A stretch of 64,000 nucleotides of DNA from Micromonospora sp. NBC_01813 (lineage in GTDB: Bacteria; Actinomycetota; Actinomycetes; Mycobacteriales; Micromonosporaceae). This document shows, piece after piece, positions 51,635-59,690 of this stretch (position 1 is its first letter; the number at the start of each line of letters is the position of its first letter). The position numbers and the translations under genes are program-made. The DNA is taken from positions 994,501-1,058,500 of the forward strand of contig NZ_CP109067.1 in assembly GCF_035917335.1 (NCBI RefSeq). Reading direction: 5' to 3'. A model generated the notes under the pieces. That model had not been told where the DNA came from. It saw only the letters and a list, made by a program, of their open reading frames with translations, and made no database searches.

Positions 51635-52539
51635 TGCGCTTCGACCTGCAACTGTTCGGGCTGCCGGCACCGGAGTACGCACCGCTCGCGGTCCGCGCCG
51701 AGCAGCTCGGCTTCGACACCGTGTGGCTTGCCGACCATGTGGTCACGCCGGCCCACTACGCGCCCACGTACCCGTACCGGGAATCCGGCGACCCCGGTAT
51801 CCGGCCGAGCACCCCGCTGGCCGACGTGACGGTGACGCTCGGACACCTGGCCGCCCGGACCACCCGGATCCGGCTCGGCACCGGCGTGCTGATCCTGCCG
51901 CTGCGGGACCCGTTCCACGTCGCCCGCGCCTGGGCCAGTCTGCAGCAGCTCTCCGCCGGCCGCGCCGTCCTCGGCGTCGGGGTCGGCTGGATGGCCGAGG
52001 AATTCGCCGCCCTCGGCGCCGACTTCGGCACCCGGGGCGCCCGCACCGACGAGATGCTGCGGGTGCTGGACCTGCTCTGGTCCGGTCGCCCGGTCACCCA
52101 CCAGGGGCGGTTCTTCGACTTCTCCACCGTCCACTTCGGTCCGGCACCCGAGCCGGCGGTGCCGTTGGTGGTGGGCGGCCACAGCCGGGCGGCGCTGCGG
52201 CGGGCCGCGCGGCACGGCACCGGCTGGTTCGGCCCGGACGTCGATCTGGCGACCTCGGCCCGGCTGTGTGGCCGGATAGCCGAACTGCGCGACGACTTCG
52301 GCCGGGCCGGCCACGACTTCACCCACCACGTCCGGCTGTCCGGCGAGATCAGCGTCGGTGCCGTCGAGGCGTACCGCGATGCGGGCCTGGACCACCTGGT
52401 CGTCGCGCCCTTCACCCGGCTGCCGCCAACCGTCACCCGGGCGGACCGGTTGGCCGCCCTCGACTCCGTCGCCGAGCGGCTCGCGCCGCTGTGGCCCGAT
52501 CCCGCACCCACCGGCGAACCCCCGGGAGACCACTCATGA
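51634..52539 (+). CDS. LLM-class (F420-type) oxidoreductase
   Basis: A 301-residue luciferase-like monooxygenase-family protein of the F420-dependent branch. RAEQLGFDTVWLADHVV, IRLGTGVLILPLRDPFHVARAWASLQQLSAGR, GVGVGWMAEEFAALG and VPLVVGGHSRAALRRAARHGTGWF are typical. In actinobacteria such enzymes use F420 for hydride transfer to or from C=C or C-OH groups. ATG 51634 shares one base with the hydratase stop (TGATG), and its own stop overlaps the next ATG. Homologues of this kind are not part of the core mycobacterial KstR2 regulon as I recall it, so it may mark a different substrate. The cofactor is inferred from family, not seen. Confidence 0.83.
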   Translation: MRFDLQLFGLPAPEYAPLAVRAEQLGFDTVWLADHVVTPAHYAPTYPYRESGDPGIRPSTPLADVTVTLGHLAARTTRIRLGTGVLILPLRDPFHVARAWASLQQLSAGRAVLGVGVGWMAEEFAALGADFGTRGARTDEMLRVLDLLWSGRPVTHQGRFFDFSTVHFGPAPEPAVPLVVGGHSRAALRRAARHGTGWFGPDVDLATSARLCGRIAELRDDFGRAGHDFTHHVRLSGEISVGAVEAYRDAGLDHLVVAPFTRLPPTVTRADRLAALDSVAERLAPLWPDPAPTGEPPGDHS

Positions 52540-54236
52540 CCGCCGCCACCGATCCTGCCAGCCCTGCCGATCCTGCCGGCTCGACAGTCTTCGACCGGGC
52601 GACCATCGACGAGTACACCCGGGCCGGGCACTGGGACGACGAGACGATCGCCTCGATGGTCGCCCGCCACGCCGCGGACCGCCCCGACGCCCCAGCGTTC
52701 ATCGCCACCGACGCCACCCTGACCTGGTCGGCGTACGACGCGCTCAGCACCCGACTGGCCGGTGGGTACGCGCTGGCCGGCCTGCGACCCGGCGACCGGA
52801 TCGCCACCCTGCTCACCGGCGGCGCGCTGGTCCACGTCGCCTACCTGGCGGCGCAGAAGGCCGGCCTGGTGACGGTCGGCATCGGGCCCCGCGCCGGTAC
52901 GGCGGAGGTCCGGCACCTGGTCCGGCGTACCCGGGCGGCGGTGCTGCTGACCCGTGCGGTGCACCGGGGTCGCGACGCCGCCGAACTGGTCGGCGAACTG
53001 CGGACCGGAGTCGGCGAGGCGGACGGGCCGGCGCATCTCACCGTGGATCTGACCGCCGCCGGGGAACTGACCCTGGTCCGCGACGGCCAGCAGTTGGCGC
53101 TGCCCGACCCGGCCACCGCCGCCGCCGCGATCGCCGGCCGGGGTCTGGGCGCCAACGACCTGTTCTTCCTGAACTCCACGTCGGGCACGACCGGGCTGCC
53201 CAAGTGCGTGATGCAGACGATGAACACCCGGAAGTACTTCGGGCCGCTCGCCGCCGAGGCGGCCCGGTTCGGTCCCGACGAGGTGTTCGCCAGTGTGCTG
53301 CCCGCCCCGTACGGCTTCGGCCAGTGGAGCGCGCACGTGGTACCGACCATGTACGGCTACCCCACCGTGCTGGCGGAGGAGTTCGACGCGGAGCAGACCT
53401 GGAGACTGATCGAGCGGCATCGAGTCACCGTGCTCGCGGCAGTGACCAGCCAGTTCGTCATGATGCTCAACGCCGCCGGATCCGCCGGCCGGGACCTGTC
53501 CTCGCTGCGGGTGCTGTTCACCGGTGGGGAACGGGTGCCCGCCGACCGGGCGGCCCGGTTCGAGCAGGAGACCGGGTGCGCCGTGCTGCAGTTCTACGGT
53601 TCCAACGAGGCCGGACCGATCAGCGTCACCCGGGCCGACGACGACCGGGATCGCAGACTGGGCACGGCCGGACGGGTGATCCCGCAGATGCGGGTACGGC
53701 TGTTCGACGCTGACGGCGCCGACGTGACCGCGTCGGGCGGGCCGGGTCAGTGCGCCGCGCGTGGCCCCGGCCTGACACCCGGTTACTACGACGACGCGCC
53801 CGCCAACCGGCAGCTGTTCCACCCGCAGGGCTGGATGCTCACCGGGGACCTGGTCCGGATCGACCCGGCCGGCTACCTGACGGTGACCGGTCGGGTGGCG
53901 GACTTCATCATCCGTGGCGGGCACAACATCAGCGTGTTGGCGGTCGAGGAGGCGGTGGGCGCGTGCGGGCGGGTCGCCCAGGTCGCGGTGGTGCCGGCCG
54001 CCGACGACGTCCTCGGTGAGCGTGCCTGCGCGTACGTGGTGACGACCGATGGCACCGACCTGACCTTGGACGAACTCCGCGCCGATCTGGCCGGCCGGGG
54101 CATCTCCAAGTACGAGTGGCCGGAGCGGCTGGTCACGATGGACGAGTTGCCGCTGAGCGCGGGTGGCAAGACGGACAAGGCCCGGTTGCGGGCGGACGCC
54201 GCCACCCGGTTCGGCAAGACCCATCCCGCAATGTGA
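52536..54236 (+). CDS. Acyl-CoA synthetase (AMP-forming)
   Basis: A 566-residue ANL-superfamily ligase. The P-loop STSGTTGLPKCV, YGSNEAGP, WMLTGDLVRID, DFIIRGGHNISVLAVEE and the catalytic lysine in the final LSAGGKTDKARL are intact. It should activate a carboxylic acid with ATP and CoA; in this position the FadD3 role (activation of HIP) is expected. However, the sequence is about 60 residues longer than mycobacterial FadD3 and looks more like benzoate/dihydroxybenzoate-type ligases, so I give no symbol. ATG 52536 overlaps the LLM stop. It is the last gene of the ten-gene run under box 8, followed by a hairpin at 54392. Confidence 0.87.
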   Translation: MTAATDPASPADPAGSTVFDRATIDEYTRAGHWDDETIASMVARHAADRPDAPAFIATDATLTWSAYDALSTRLAGGYALAGLRPGDRIATLLTGGALVHVAYLAAQKAGLVTVGIGPRAGTAEVRHLVRRTRAAVLLTRAVHRGRDAAELVGELRTGVGEADGPAHLTVDLTAAGELTLVRDGQQLALPDPATAAAAIAGRGLGANDLFFLNSTSGTTGLPKCVMQTMNTRKYFGPLAAEAARFGPDEVFASVLPAPYGFGQWSAHVVPTMYGYPTVLAEEFDAEQTWRLIERHRVTVLAAVTSQFVMMLNAAGSAGRDLSSLRVLFTGGERVPADRAARFEQETGCAVLQFYGSNEAGPISVTRADDDRDRRLGTAGRVIPQMRVRLFDADGADVTASGGPGQCAARGPGLTPGYYDDAPANRQLFHPQGWMLTGDLVRIDPAGYLTVTGRVADFIIRGGHNISVLAVEEAVGACGRVAQVAVVPAADDVLGERACAYVVTTDGTDLTLDELRADLAGRGISKYEWPERLVTMDELPLSAGGKTDKARLRADAATRFGKTHPAM

Positions 54237-54391
54237 CATACTCGTCGAGGTGCTCTGCCGCGCCCAGCCACGGCTCTGAGTAGATCGACCGGCCATCCGC
54301 AGCCCAAGCTGACGACCGAAGCAGACCCGCTGGGCCGAGGCGTCTACGTCAACATCACACCAGACTGACAGCTATGGCATCGCGTGGGGAA

Positions 54392-54421
54392 GCGGCGGCG
54401 CTACAGCCATTGCGCCGCCGC
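54392..54421. terminator. Bidirectional hairpin at the island's right edge
   Basis: A 10-bp perfect GC stem (54392-54401 with 54412-54421) encloses a 10-base loop. It lies between the convergent acyl-CoA synthetase (stop 54236) and DUF397 gene (stop 54464), so it could end both transcripts. The rest of 54237-54463 shows no gene that I can support. Confidence 0.55.
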
Positions 54422-54463
54422 CCCGTAATGCCTTTCACGGCGGCTATCGCCAACGTCAGGGGA

Positions 54464-54685
54464 TTACTTCCGAAACGTGGATATTCTGGCCACGAAGTGC
54501 TTCCACGAATTGCCGTCGACAGCGAGGACCGGACCGCCGACGTCCTTGCTGTCGCGCACGAGAACCACGCCATGAATGGAGGCAAGACCGTCGGCAACTT
54601 CAACACATGAGCCACTATTGTCGGAGCGGCTGGACTTCCGGAACCGCGCGGACTCGATCGCTTCGCTCGTGAGCGAGTCGTACAT
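54464..54685 (-). CDS. DUF397 protein, partner of WhiJ-like regulator
   Basis: A 73-residue DUF397 protein. The core ARFRKSSRSDNSGSCVEVAD, then VVLVRDSKDVGGPVLAVDGNSWKHFVARI, is the standard domain. The ATG at 54685 is preferred: it begins one base after the stop of the XRE gene, as in WhiJ/Scr1-DUF397 pairs of Streptomyces and Micromonospora. Some of these pairs behave like toxin-antitoxin or signalling switches that affect development; the function of this one is not known. Confidence 0.85.
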   Translation of the reverse strand: MYDSLTSEAIESARFRKSSRSDNSGSCVEVADGLASIHGVVLVRDSKDVGGPVLAVDGNSWKHFVARISTFRK

Positions 54686-54686
54686 G

Positions 54687-55595
54687 TTAGGCACCGGATA
54701 GCTCCTTGGCTCTTTGGTGGATGATCTTCTTGGATGCGGTTTTGTTGAGGGCGCAGCTGCGGATAGCGGTGATGACTGATTCGAATCGGTCGACCTCTGC
54801 CGGCTTGTTGACGAGCAGGTGTCCCATGAATCCATCCACGTAGACGGTCGGTGGCTCGGAGTTGTCGGCGAACCGTAGCATCGCGAACGGCCCGGTCACG
54901 ATTCCCTGGTGTAGTCCCGCTTCGAAGGGGACGACGCACACCGAGACGTTGGGAAGCTCGCTGAGTGTGATGATGTGCAGGAGCTGTTTGGCCATCACTG
55001 CCGGGGAGGCGGTGGGGCGCAGCAGGACCGATTGGCCGACGATCCATTCTATGTGTGTCGGTTCGATTTCTCGGGTTAGAATCTGTTGTCGTCTCATTCG
55101 GACTTGTACGCGGCGTTCGATCTCGGCGTTGTCCCGGATGCGTCCGTCGGTTCCCGGGATGCGTAGCATTTCTCGGGCGTAGTCCTCCGTTTGTAGGAGG
55201 CCGTGTACTCGCTCGGATTCGTAGGCGATGATCGCGGACGCTGCTTGTTCCAGTCCGATGTATATGTCGAAGTTGGTTGGCAGAATGTCGGAGTAGGGAT
55301 GGAACCAACCCTTGACTTTGCTGACCTCCGCGAGCGCCAGGAGCGTGCGTCGTTGCTCGTCGGTGGCGCCGAACAGGTCGCATAGACCCTGGACCTCAAG
55401 TCTTTTGATCACGACGCCGGGCAGGCCGTGTTCCATCTTGTAGTAGGTCGGGCGAGCCCGCTCGATGTGTGCGGCGGCCTGTTCTGCGGTGATCGGGCTG
55501 CCATTCGGGTTCGTCGCCTTGGCGCGGAGGTCGGCGAGCAGCCTTCCGATGCGTCGTCTGGCGACGGCAGCGCCCGCATGATCGTCGACCACCAC
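54687..55595 (-). CDS. WhiJ/Scr1-type XRE regulator (minus copy of inverted repeat)
   Basis: A 302-residue regulator. The N-terminal XRE helix-turn-helix contains ITAEQAAAHIERARPTYYKMEHGLPG; the C-terminal DUF5753 (Scr1) domain contains AIIAYESERVHGLLQTEDYAREML and MRRQQILTREIEPTHIEWIVGQSVL. I prefer GTG 55595 (or 55592), with GAGGGAAG upstream, over the GTG at 55730, which has no ribosome binding site. All but the first few codons and the last residues lie in an 892-bp unit repeated in opposite orientation at 61774-62665. A DUF397 gene follows one base after the stop, so this is the intact copy. Confidence 0.85.
   Translation of the reverse strand: MVVDDHAGAAVARRRIGRLLADLRAKATNPNGSPITAEQAAAHIERARPTYYKMEHGLPGVVIKRLEVQGLCDLFGATDEQRRTLLALAEVSKVKGWFHPYSDILPTNFDIYIGLEQAASAIIAYESERVHGLLQTEDYAREMLRIPGTDGRIRDNAEIERRVQVRMRRQQILTREIEPTHIEWIVGQSVLLRPTASPAVMAKQLLHIITLSELPNVSVCVVPFEAGLHQGIVTGPFAMLRFADNSEPPTVYVDGFMGHLLVNKPAEVDRFESVITAIRSCALNKTASKKIIHQRAKELSGA
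54695..55586 (-). repeat. 892-bp inverted repeat, minus copy
   Basis: This segment equals the reverse complement of 61774-62665 over 892 bp. I found only two differences: one changes Asn to Asp (ATNPNGS/ATNPDGS), the other Glu to Asp (TREIEP/TRDIEP). It includes almost all of a WhiJ-like regulator gene but not its start or its DUF397 partner. Confidence 0.9.
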
Positions 55596-55929
55596 GTCCA
55601 GCTCGCTTCCCTCGAAGACTGCCCCTAGGTCGCGTCCCACTCGCAACGCTCGTTCAATCCAAGATTTAACACTCACCCAGGGCTGCACGCAACGCTCCGT
55701 TACCTGCTTCCCTGCATCGTCAAGATTCACATCGCGTCAGGATGCTACGCCAGAATTTTGAACGTTGCGTTCTGCGTGATGTGATGGTTCACTCAGGCGT
55801 GGCCATTGGTGACTACAGGCCACGCCCCAAGGATTCCCAGGGTTGCCGGATCGCCCCCGCCCTTCCTCAGTAGGCGCGGCGAGGGCTCCGTACTCACAGG
55901 GATCGACAACGTTGACCAGGGAGATCGCT
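55596..55929. other. Intergenic region upstream of the WhiJ-like gene
   Basis: This stretch of 334 bases has no gene I can support if the regulator starts at 55595; an in-frame extension to 55730 lacks a ribosome binding site. It holds the hairpin at 55796-55826 and must contain divergent promoters for the regulator and for the small membrane protein at 55930. Confidence 0.5.
55796..55826. terminator. Hairpin between divergent genes
   Basis: GGCGTGGCC (55796-55804) pairs with GGCCACGCC (55818-55826) across a 13-base loop. It could be a terminator relic or a regulator site; its place between two divergent genes makes a regulatory role as likely as termination. Confidence 0.45.
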
Positions 55930-56076
55930 ATGGATCTGGTCCTTGTAGGTGTGGCAGGTCTCATCGTTGGCCTCGCGGCAGGCTTCTGCTTCGGCAAGGA
56001 AGTCAGCGGCTGGTGCGTGCAGTGTGGACGCCGGGTCCGTGACCACAGCAGGCGCTCTGTCACTGGCCATGCCTAG
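55930..56076 (+). CDS. Small membrane protein with CxxC pair
   Basis: A 48-residue protein. Residues 2-22 form one hydrophobic helix (DLVLVGVAGLIVGLAAGFCF); a CVQCGRRV pair follows in a positively charged tail, which could bind metal or form a disulfide on the cytosolic side. GGGAG stands before the ATG at 55930. It is too short for confident family assignment. Similar one-helix proteins accompany mobile or regulator-rich regions of actinobacteria, but no function is known to me. Confidence 0.6.
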   Translation: MDLVLVGVAGLIVGLAAGFCFGKEVSGWCVQCGRRVRDHSRRSVTGHA

Positions 56077-56077
56077 C

Positions 56078-56112
56078 TCGGCTGTGTCCCCAGAAGTTCG
56101 GCTGTGTCCCCA
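56078..56112. repeat. 15-bp direct repeat, two copies
   Basis: TCGGCTGTGTCCCCA occurs at 56078-56092 and 56098-56112, five bases apart. Sequences ending in TGTGTCCCC are common at ends of actinobacterial insertion sequences, so this may be the scar of a lost element; no matching inner part is seen. Confidence 0.7.
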
Positions 56113-56282
56113 ACCCTCATGAAGCATCACGGGCCGCAGATCAGCTCACGGCTGCGGAGGAATCTTTGACCCTCTCGATATGTGCAGGTGGTCCGGCAGA
56201 GCCCTGCCGTGGCCTTCCGTAACGATGCGGCACGTCTAGCCGCAAGATTGACTCTCGCCCCTGCCTGCCTGTCACTACATCT

Positions 56283-56300
56283 CTTACATAGAAATGTAAG
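56283..56300. promoter_or_regulatory. 18-bp AT-rich palindrome, possible operator
   Basis: CTTACAT-AGAA-ATGTAAG is a perfect 7-bp inverted repeat with a 4-base spacer. It is AT-rich in a GC-rich setting and overlaps the start of the AAGGAGAG ribosome binding site of the gene at 56306, so a protein bound here would block both transcription and translation. Confidence 0.55.
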
Positions 56301-56305
56301 GAGAG

Positions 56306-56662
56306 ATGATGCCCACCCCTGTCATCGACCCGACCGAGCGCCATCCCGACGACATCGCGGACGCCACCGCGTACCAACCTGCCGACGCCGTCTGGGTGTG
56401 GCCACCGCACGCCGGGCAGTGGCGACCTGGCGTCGTGGACACCAACTCACACATCGCGCTGCTCGTGAGGTACCAGCTACCTGGCGGCGGACCAGCGTCG
56501 ACTCTCTACTCCCGCGCAACGTCATGGCCCGTGTGGAGCCCGCAGACCTTGATGGCACCGAGGCCCTTCCAGTCCGACCACGCAACTTCGGCCCCATTCT
56601 CACGAGATCCGCAGCCCCAGTGTGACCAGCCGTTCCTAATGCAGAAGGATGATTGTGGATAG
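56306..56662 (+). CDS. Small hypothetical protein
   Basis: A 118-residue protein of unknown function. AAGGAGAG immediately precedes tandem ATG codons (56306 and 56309), and the end overlaps the next start (56649) by 14 bp, so it is probably a real, translated gene. ADAVWVWPPHAGQWRPGVVDTNSHIALLVRYQLPGG resembles small SH3-like or KOW-like beta folds found near actinobacterial regulators. I see no signal peptide or membrane segment. The 18-bp palindrome lies just upstream. Confidence 0.65.
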   Translation: MMPTPVIDPTERHPDDIADATAYQPADAVWVWPPHAGQWRPGVVDTNSHIALLVRYQLPGGGPASTLYSRATSWPVWSPQTLMAPRPFQSDHATSAPFSRDPQPQCDQPFLMQKDDCG

Positions 56663-56801
56663 TCAGTCTCAACTAACTTCAGAGATCGCCGACGATCCGC
56701 ACCCGGACTGGTGCGAATCGTCCGAGTGCACAGCTAGCGGGCCAAGTGAGTTCCATCCCGAATCGTCACCTCCGGCCCACTGGGGTCGCCGCTACGGTAG
56801 T
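56649..56801 (+). pseudogene. 5' part of a small DUF6907-like gene cut by an IS3 element
   Basis: Reads MIVDSQSQLTSEIADDPHPD followed by WCESSECTASGPSEFHPES and stops making sense at 56802, where the IS3-type end begins. The WCxxxxC...H pattern is that of short actinobacterial proteins (DUF6907-like). The remaining part is at 60146-60426. Its ATG overlaps the upstream small gene. Confidence 0.65.
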
Positions 56802-56808
56802 TGTCAAG

Positions 56809-57590
56809 TCAAACTGAGACGGTTTGTTCCTGCTGGGTTGGCTGGTTGATCCAGGCCTGGTCGGGCAGTTTCGGTGCGCGCGGCCGGCGGGTGAACCGGT
56901 CCGGGTGAGCGGCGTGGGCCGCGTCGAGGGCACGTTGGCGGTGCTCACGGACCTGCTCGGCGGTGCCGTAGTGCACCGACGCCGGGGTGTGCCAGCCGAT
57001 CCCGGAATGCCGATGCTCATGATTGTAGGCGGTGAAGAATCCGTCGCAGAACGCTCTCGCGTCGGCGAGGGACCCGAACCTTGCCGGGAAGTCCGGCACA
57101 TACTTCATCGTCTTGAACTGCGCCTCGGAGTACGGGTTGTCATTCGACGTGCGGGGTCGGGAATGCGACCGGAGGACACCGAGGTCGACGAGCATCTCCG
57201 ACACCGGCTTCGACACCATCGCGCCGCCACGGTCGGCGTGGATGGTGTGCGGCTCGATCCCGTTACGGCCGATCGCGTCGGCCAGGAAGTCACGGGCCAC
57301 GACCGCGTCCTCGGCGGCAGCGACCAGCCAGCCGACGACGTACCGGGAGTAGATGTCGATGACGACGTAACACCGGTACCAGACACCCTTGACGGGCCCC
57401 TTCAACGCGGTGATGTCCCAGGACCACACCTGACCGGGCCCGGTCGCGACCAGTTCCGGACGCACCCGGGGCGGGTGGGTCGCCAGTCGGCGTCGTTCCC
57501 GGCTCTGCCCGGCCGCACGGGCGATCCGGTACATCGTGGACATGGAGCAGTGGTAGCGGCCCGCGTCGAGTTCCCGCGCCCACACCTGAG
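56809..57590 (-). pseudogene. IS3 transposase orfB, distal part (DDE domain)
   Basis: About 260 residues of the retroviral-integrase-like core. The catalytic triad is visible: D in VWSWDITALKGP, D in IHADRGGAMVS and E in DNPYSEAQFKTMKY. The start is missing because the IS1634-type element entered after the codons for ARELDAGRYH. The stop lies within the terminal inverted repeat. The proximal part is at 59358-59690. Confidence 0.85.
57549..57590. repeat. 42-bp target duplication, left copy
   Basis: These 42 bp (starting AGTGGTAGCGGCCCGCGTCG) recur exactly at 59358-59399. The two copies border the IS1634-type element, and both encode the same piece of IS3 orfB, so they are its target-site duplication. 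Confidence 0.9.
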
Positions 57591-59357
57591 CCCGAGTTGG
57601 CTCAAGTTTCGCGGATCTTGAGGGCGGCCAGGCTGTGACCTGCGGCGATGTTCGCGGTCGGGGTTGTTTTCACGCACTAAGGGATGTCTCGTAGGGTCGT
57701 GGGATGGCGTTCGTGCGGAGGGTGCGGACGGCTTCGGGGGCCACGGCGGTGCAGATCGCCGAGTACGTGGCGGGTCGTCAGCGGATCGTGGCGCACGTCG
57801 GGTCGGCGCATACCGAGGTCGAGCTGGGGGTGCTGCTCGAACGGGCTCGTGAGCTGTTGGCCGATCCCGCTCAGGGTGTGTTGTTCGCTGTGGAGGCTGC
57901 GCCGCGGGTCACGCCGCTGGCCAAGCCTGCCGAGGCGACACCCGGGTTGTTCGACGAGCCGCGCCCGCGGGTAGGGGTTCGCGACGGCGCGGGCCGAGTG
58001 GTGTCCACGGATTCGCGGGTGCTTTACGACGCCCTTGCCGGCGTCTACGCCGATCTGGGGTTCGGCGTGCTCGGCGACGCGGTGTTCGCCGATCTGGTGA
58101 TCGCACGAGTGGTGGAACCCACCTCGCTGCTCGACGCGGGTCGGGTCCTGACCGACCTGGGGCGGCGTCCCGCCAGCTACGCGACGATGAAACGCACCCT
58201 GACCCGCGCCGGCCCGGACGGTGGTTACCGGGATCGGGTCGCCGAGGCGTGTTTCGCCCACGTCGTCGCTGGCGGGGACATCACCTTGTGCCTCTACGAC
58301 GTCACCACCTTGTACTTCGAGGCGGAGAAGGAGGACGAGCTGCGCAAGGTCGGCTACTCCAAGGAACGGCGGGTCGATCCGCAGATCGTGGTCGGGCTGC
58401 TGGTCGACCGCGGCGGGTTCCCGATGGAAATCGGCTGTTTCGCCGGCAACCAGGCCGAGACCACCACGATCATCCCGATCATCACCGCGTTCCAGGCCCG
58501 CCACGGGGTGGCCGACATGGTCGTGGTCGCCGACGCCGGGATGCTCTCGGCGAGCAACCTGCGCAAGCTCGACGAGGCCGGTCTGCGGTTCATCGTCGGC
58601 TCACGGGTGACCAAGGCCCCGATCGATCTGGCCAGCCACTTCCACTGGCACGGCGACGCGTTCACCGACGGGCAGGTCATCGACACCATCACACCCAAGA
58701 CCGGCCAGCACAACGAGAACAATCAGGCCGTACGCGCCGAACCGCTCTGGAACCCGCACACCCATCCCGGCTCCTGGCGGGCGGTCTGGGCCTACTCCCA
58801 CAAACGGGCCGTGCGCGACCGGCGCACCCTCGCCGCGCAGGAGGAACGGGCCCGCGCCGTCGTCGACGGGCAGAAGGCGGCCCGGACTCCCCGGTTCGTC
58901 AAGACCAGCAACGGATCGCAGACCCTCGACCAGGTTTCGCTGGAGCGCGCCCGCCGCCTGGTCGGCCTGAAGGGCTACGTCACCAACATCGCGGGCAACG
59001 TGATGCCCGCCGACGAAGTCATCAGCTCCTACCACGACCTCTGGCAGGTCGAAGCGTCGTTCCGGATGAGCAAGACCGACCTGGCCGCCCGGCCCATGTT
59101 CCACCGCACCCACGACGCCATCGAGGCGCACCTGACCATCGTGTTCGCCGCACTCGCAGTCTCCCGCGAGGTCCAGAACCGCACCGGACTGTCCATCCGC
59201 AGCGTCGTCCGTCAGCTACGGCCCCTACGGTCCGCGACCATCGCGATCAACGGCACCAGCCACACCCTGCCACCGGCGATCCCCACCGACCAGCAAGCCA
59301 TCCTCGACGCCCTGAACCGGTCGGACGTCACGCACTAACCGAATGAGCCAACTCGGG
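57591..59357 (+). mobile_element. IS1634/IS1549-type insertion sequence
   Basis: A 1767-bp element with perfect 14-bp terminal inverted repeats CCCGAGTTGGCTCA (57591-57604 and 59344-59357), one transposase gene and a 42-bp target duplication. Unusually long duplications are a known trait of IS1634 and IS1549, so structure and family agree. It looks intact and possibly active. Confidence 0.9.
57704..59338 (+). CDS. IS1634-family DDE transposase
   Basis: A 544-residue transposase of the IS4/IS1634 superfamily, of full family length. Candidate catalytic acids are D in ITLCLYDVTTLYFE, D in MVVVADAGMLS and E in SYHDLWQVEASFRMSK, the last being the typical YREK-like region. The frame is unbroken. 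The gene lies wholly inside terminal inverted repeats, ending six bases before the right repeat. It should catalyse cut-and-paste of its own element. Confidence 0.9.
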   Translation: MAFVRRVRTASGATAVQIAEYVAGRQRIVAHVGSAHTEVELGVLLERARELLADPAQGVLFAVEAAPRVTPLAKPAEATPGLFDEPRPRVGVRDGAGRVVSTDSRVLYDALAGVYADLGFGVLGDAVFADLVIARVVEPTSLLDAGRVLTDLGRRPASYATMKRTLTRAGPDGGYRDRVAEACFAHVVAGGDITLCLYDVTTLYFEAEKEDELRKVGYSKERRVDPQIVVGLLVDRGGFPMEIGCFAGNQAETTTIIPIITAFQARHGVADMVVVADAGMLSASNLRKLDEAGLRFIVGSRVTKAPIDLASHFHWHGDAFTDGQVIDTITPKTGQHNENNQAVRAEPLWNPHTHPGSWRAVWAYSHKRAVRDRRTLAAQEERARAVVDGQKAARTPRFVKTSNGSQTLDQVSLERARRLVGLKGYVTNIAGNVMPADEVISSYHDLWQVEASFRMSKTDLAARPMFHRTHDAIEAHLTIVFAALAVSREVQNRTGLSIRSVVRQLRPLRSATIAINGTSHTLPPAIPTDQQAILDALNRSDVTH

Positions 59358-59399
59358 AGTGGTAGCGGCCCGCGTCGAGTTCCCGCGCCCACACCTGAG
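59358..59399. repeat. 42-bp target duplication, right copy
   Basis: Identical to 57549-57590; see that entry. Joining the two flanks at one copy restores IS3 orfB, with AIPQVWARELDAGRYH running on into CSMSTMYRIARAAG. Confidence 0.9.
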
Positions 59400-59690
59400 G
59401 AATCGCCAGATCGGCGTAGGCGGGCGAGTTCAACACGGCCAGGACCCGGTCACGTTCGGCGCTGCTCAGCGCCCCCGGTGGCGGGGTCCGGGGCAGCCAC
59501 GGCCCGTGTCGCGGCCCGACCGGTCGCGCCCGCCGGTAGTAGGTCGCCCGCGAGGTCCCGGTCAGCGCGCACGCCCGCTGGACCGAGACGCCCGCGTCGC
59601 GCAGCTCACCGAACACGGCGGTCAGGATCTCCTCGGCGGGTTGTCGTTGTCCGCGCTCCCGGAGACTTCTTCCAAGAGCGCGTGTGCTTT
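59358..59690 (-). pseudogene. IS3 transposase orfB, proximal part
   Basis: The frame reads PAEEILTAVFGELRDAGVSV, then QRACALTGTSRATYYRRARP and LAIPQVWARELDAGRYH before it meets the inserted element. The upstream limit is approximate, because orfB of IS3 elements is reached by a ribosomal frameshift from orfA in the overlap near 59640-59690. Confidence 0.75.

Noticed and set aside
52536-54236. Naming the acyl-CoA ligase fadD3
   Set aside because: The position fits, but length and several motifs differ from mycobacterial FadD3 as I recall it; function left general.
54300-54368. Possible gene remnant reading KLTTEADPLGRGVYVNITPD before a stop
   Set aside because: No start, no ribosome binding site and no family I can name; too short to support.
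56141-56410. 89-residue minus-strand frame over the small gene at 56306
   Set aside because: Low-complexity shadow; the plus strand has a strong ribosome binding site.
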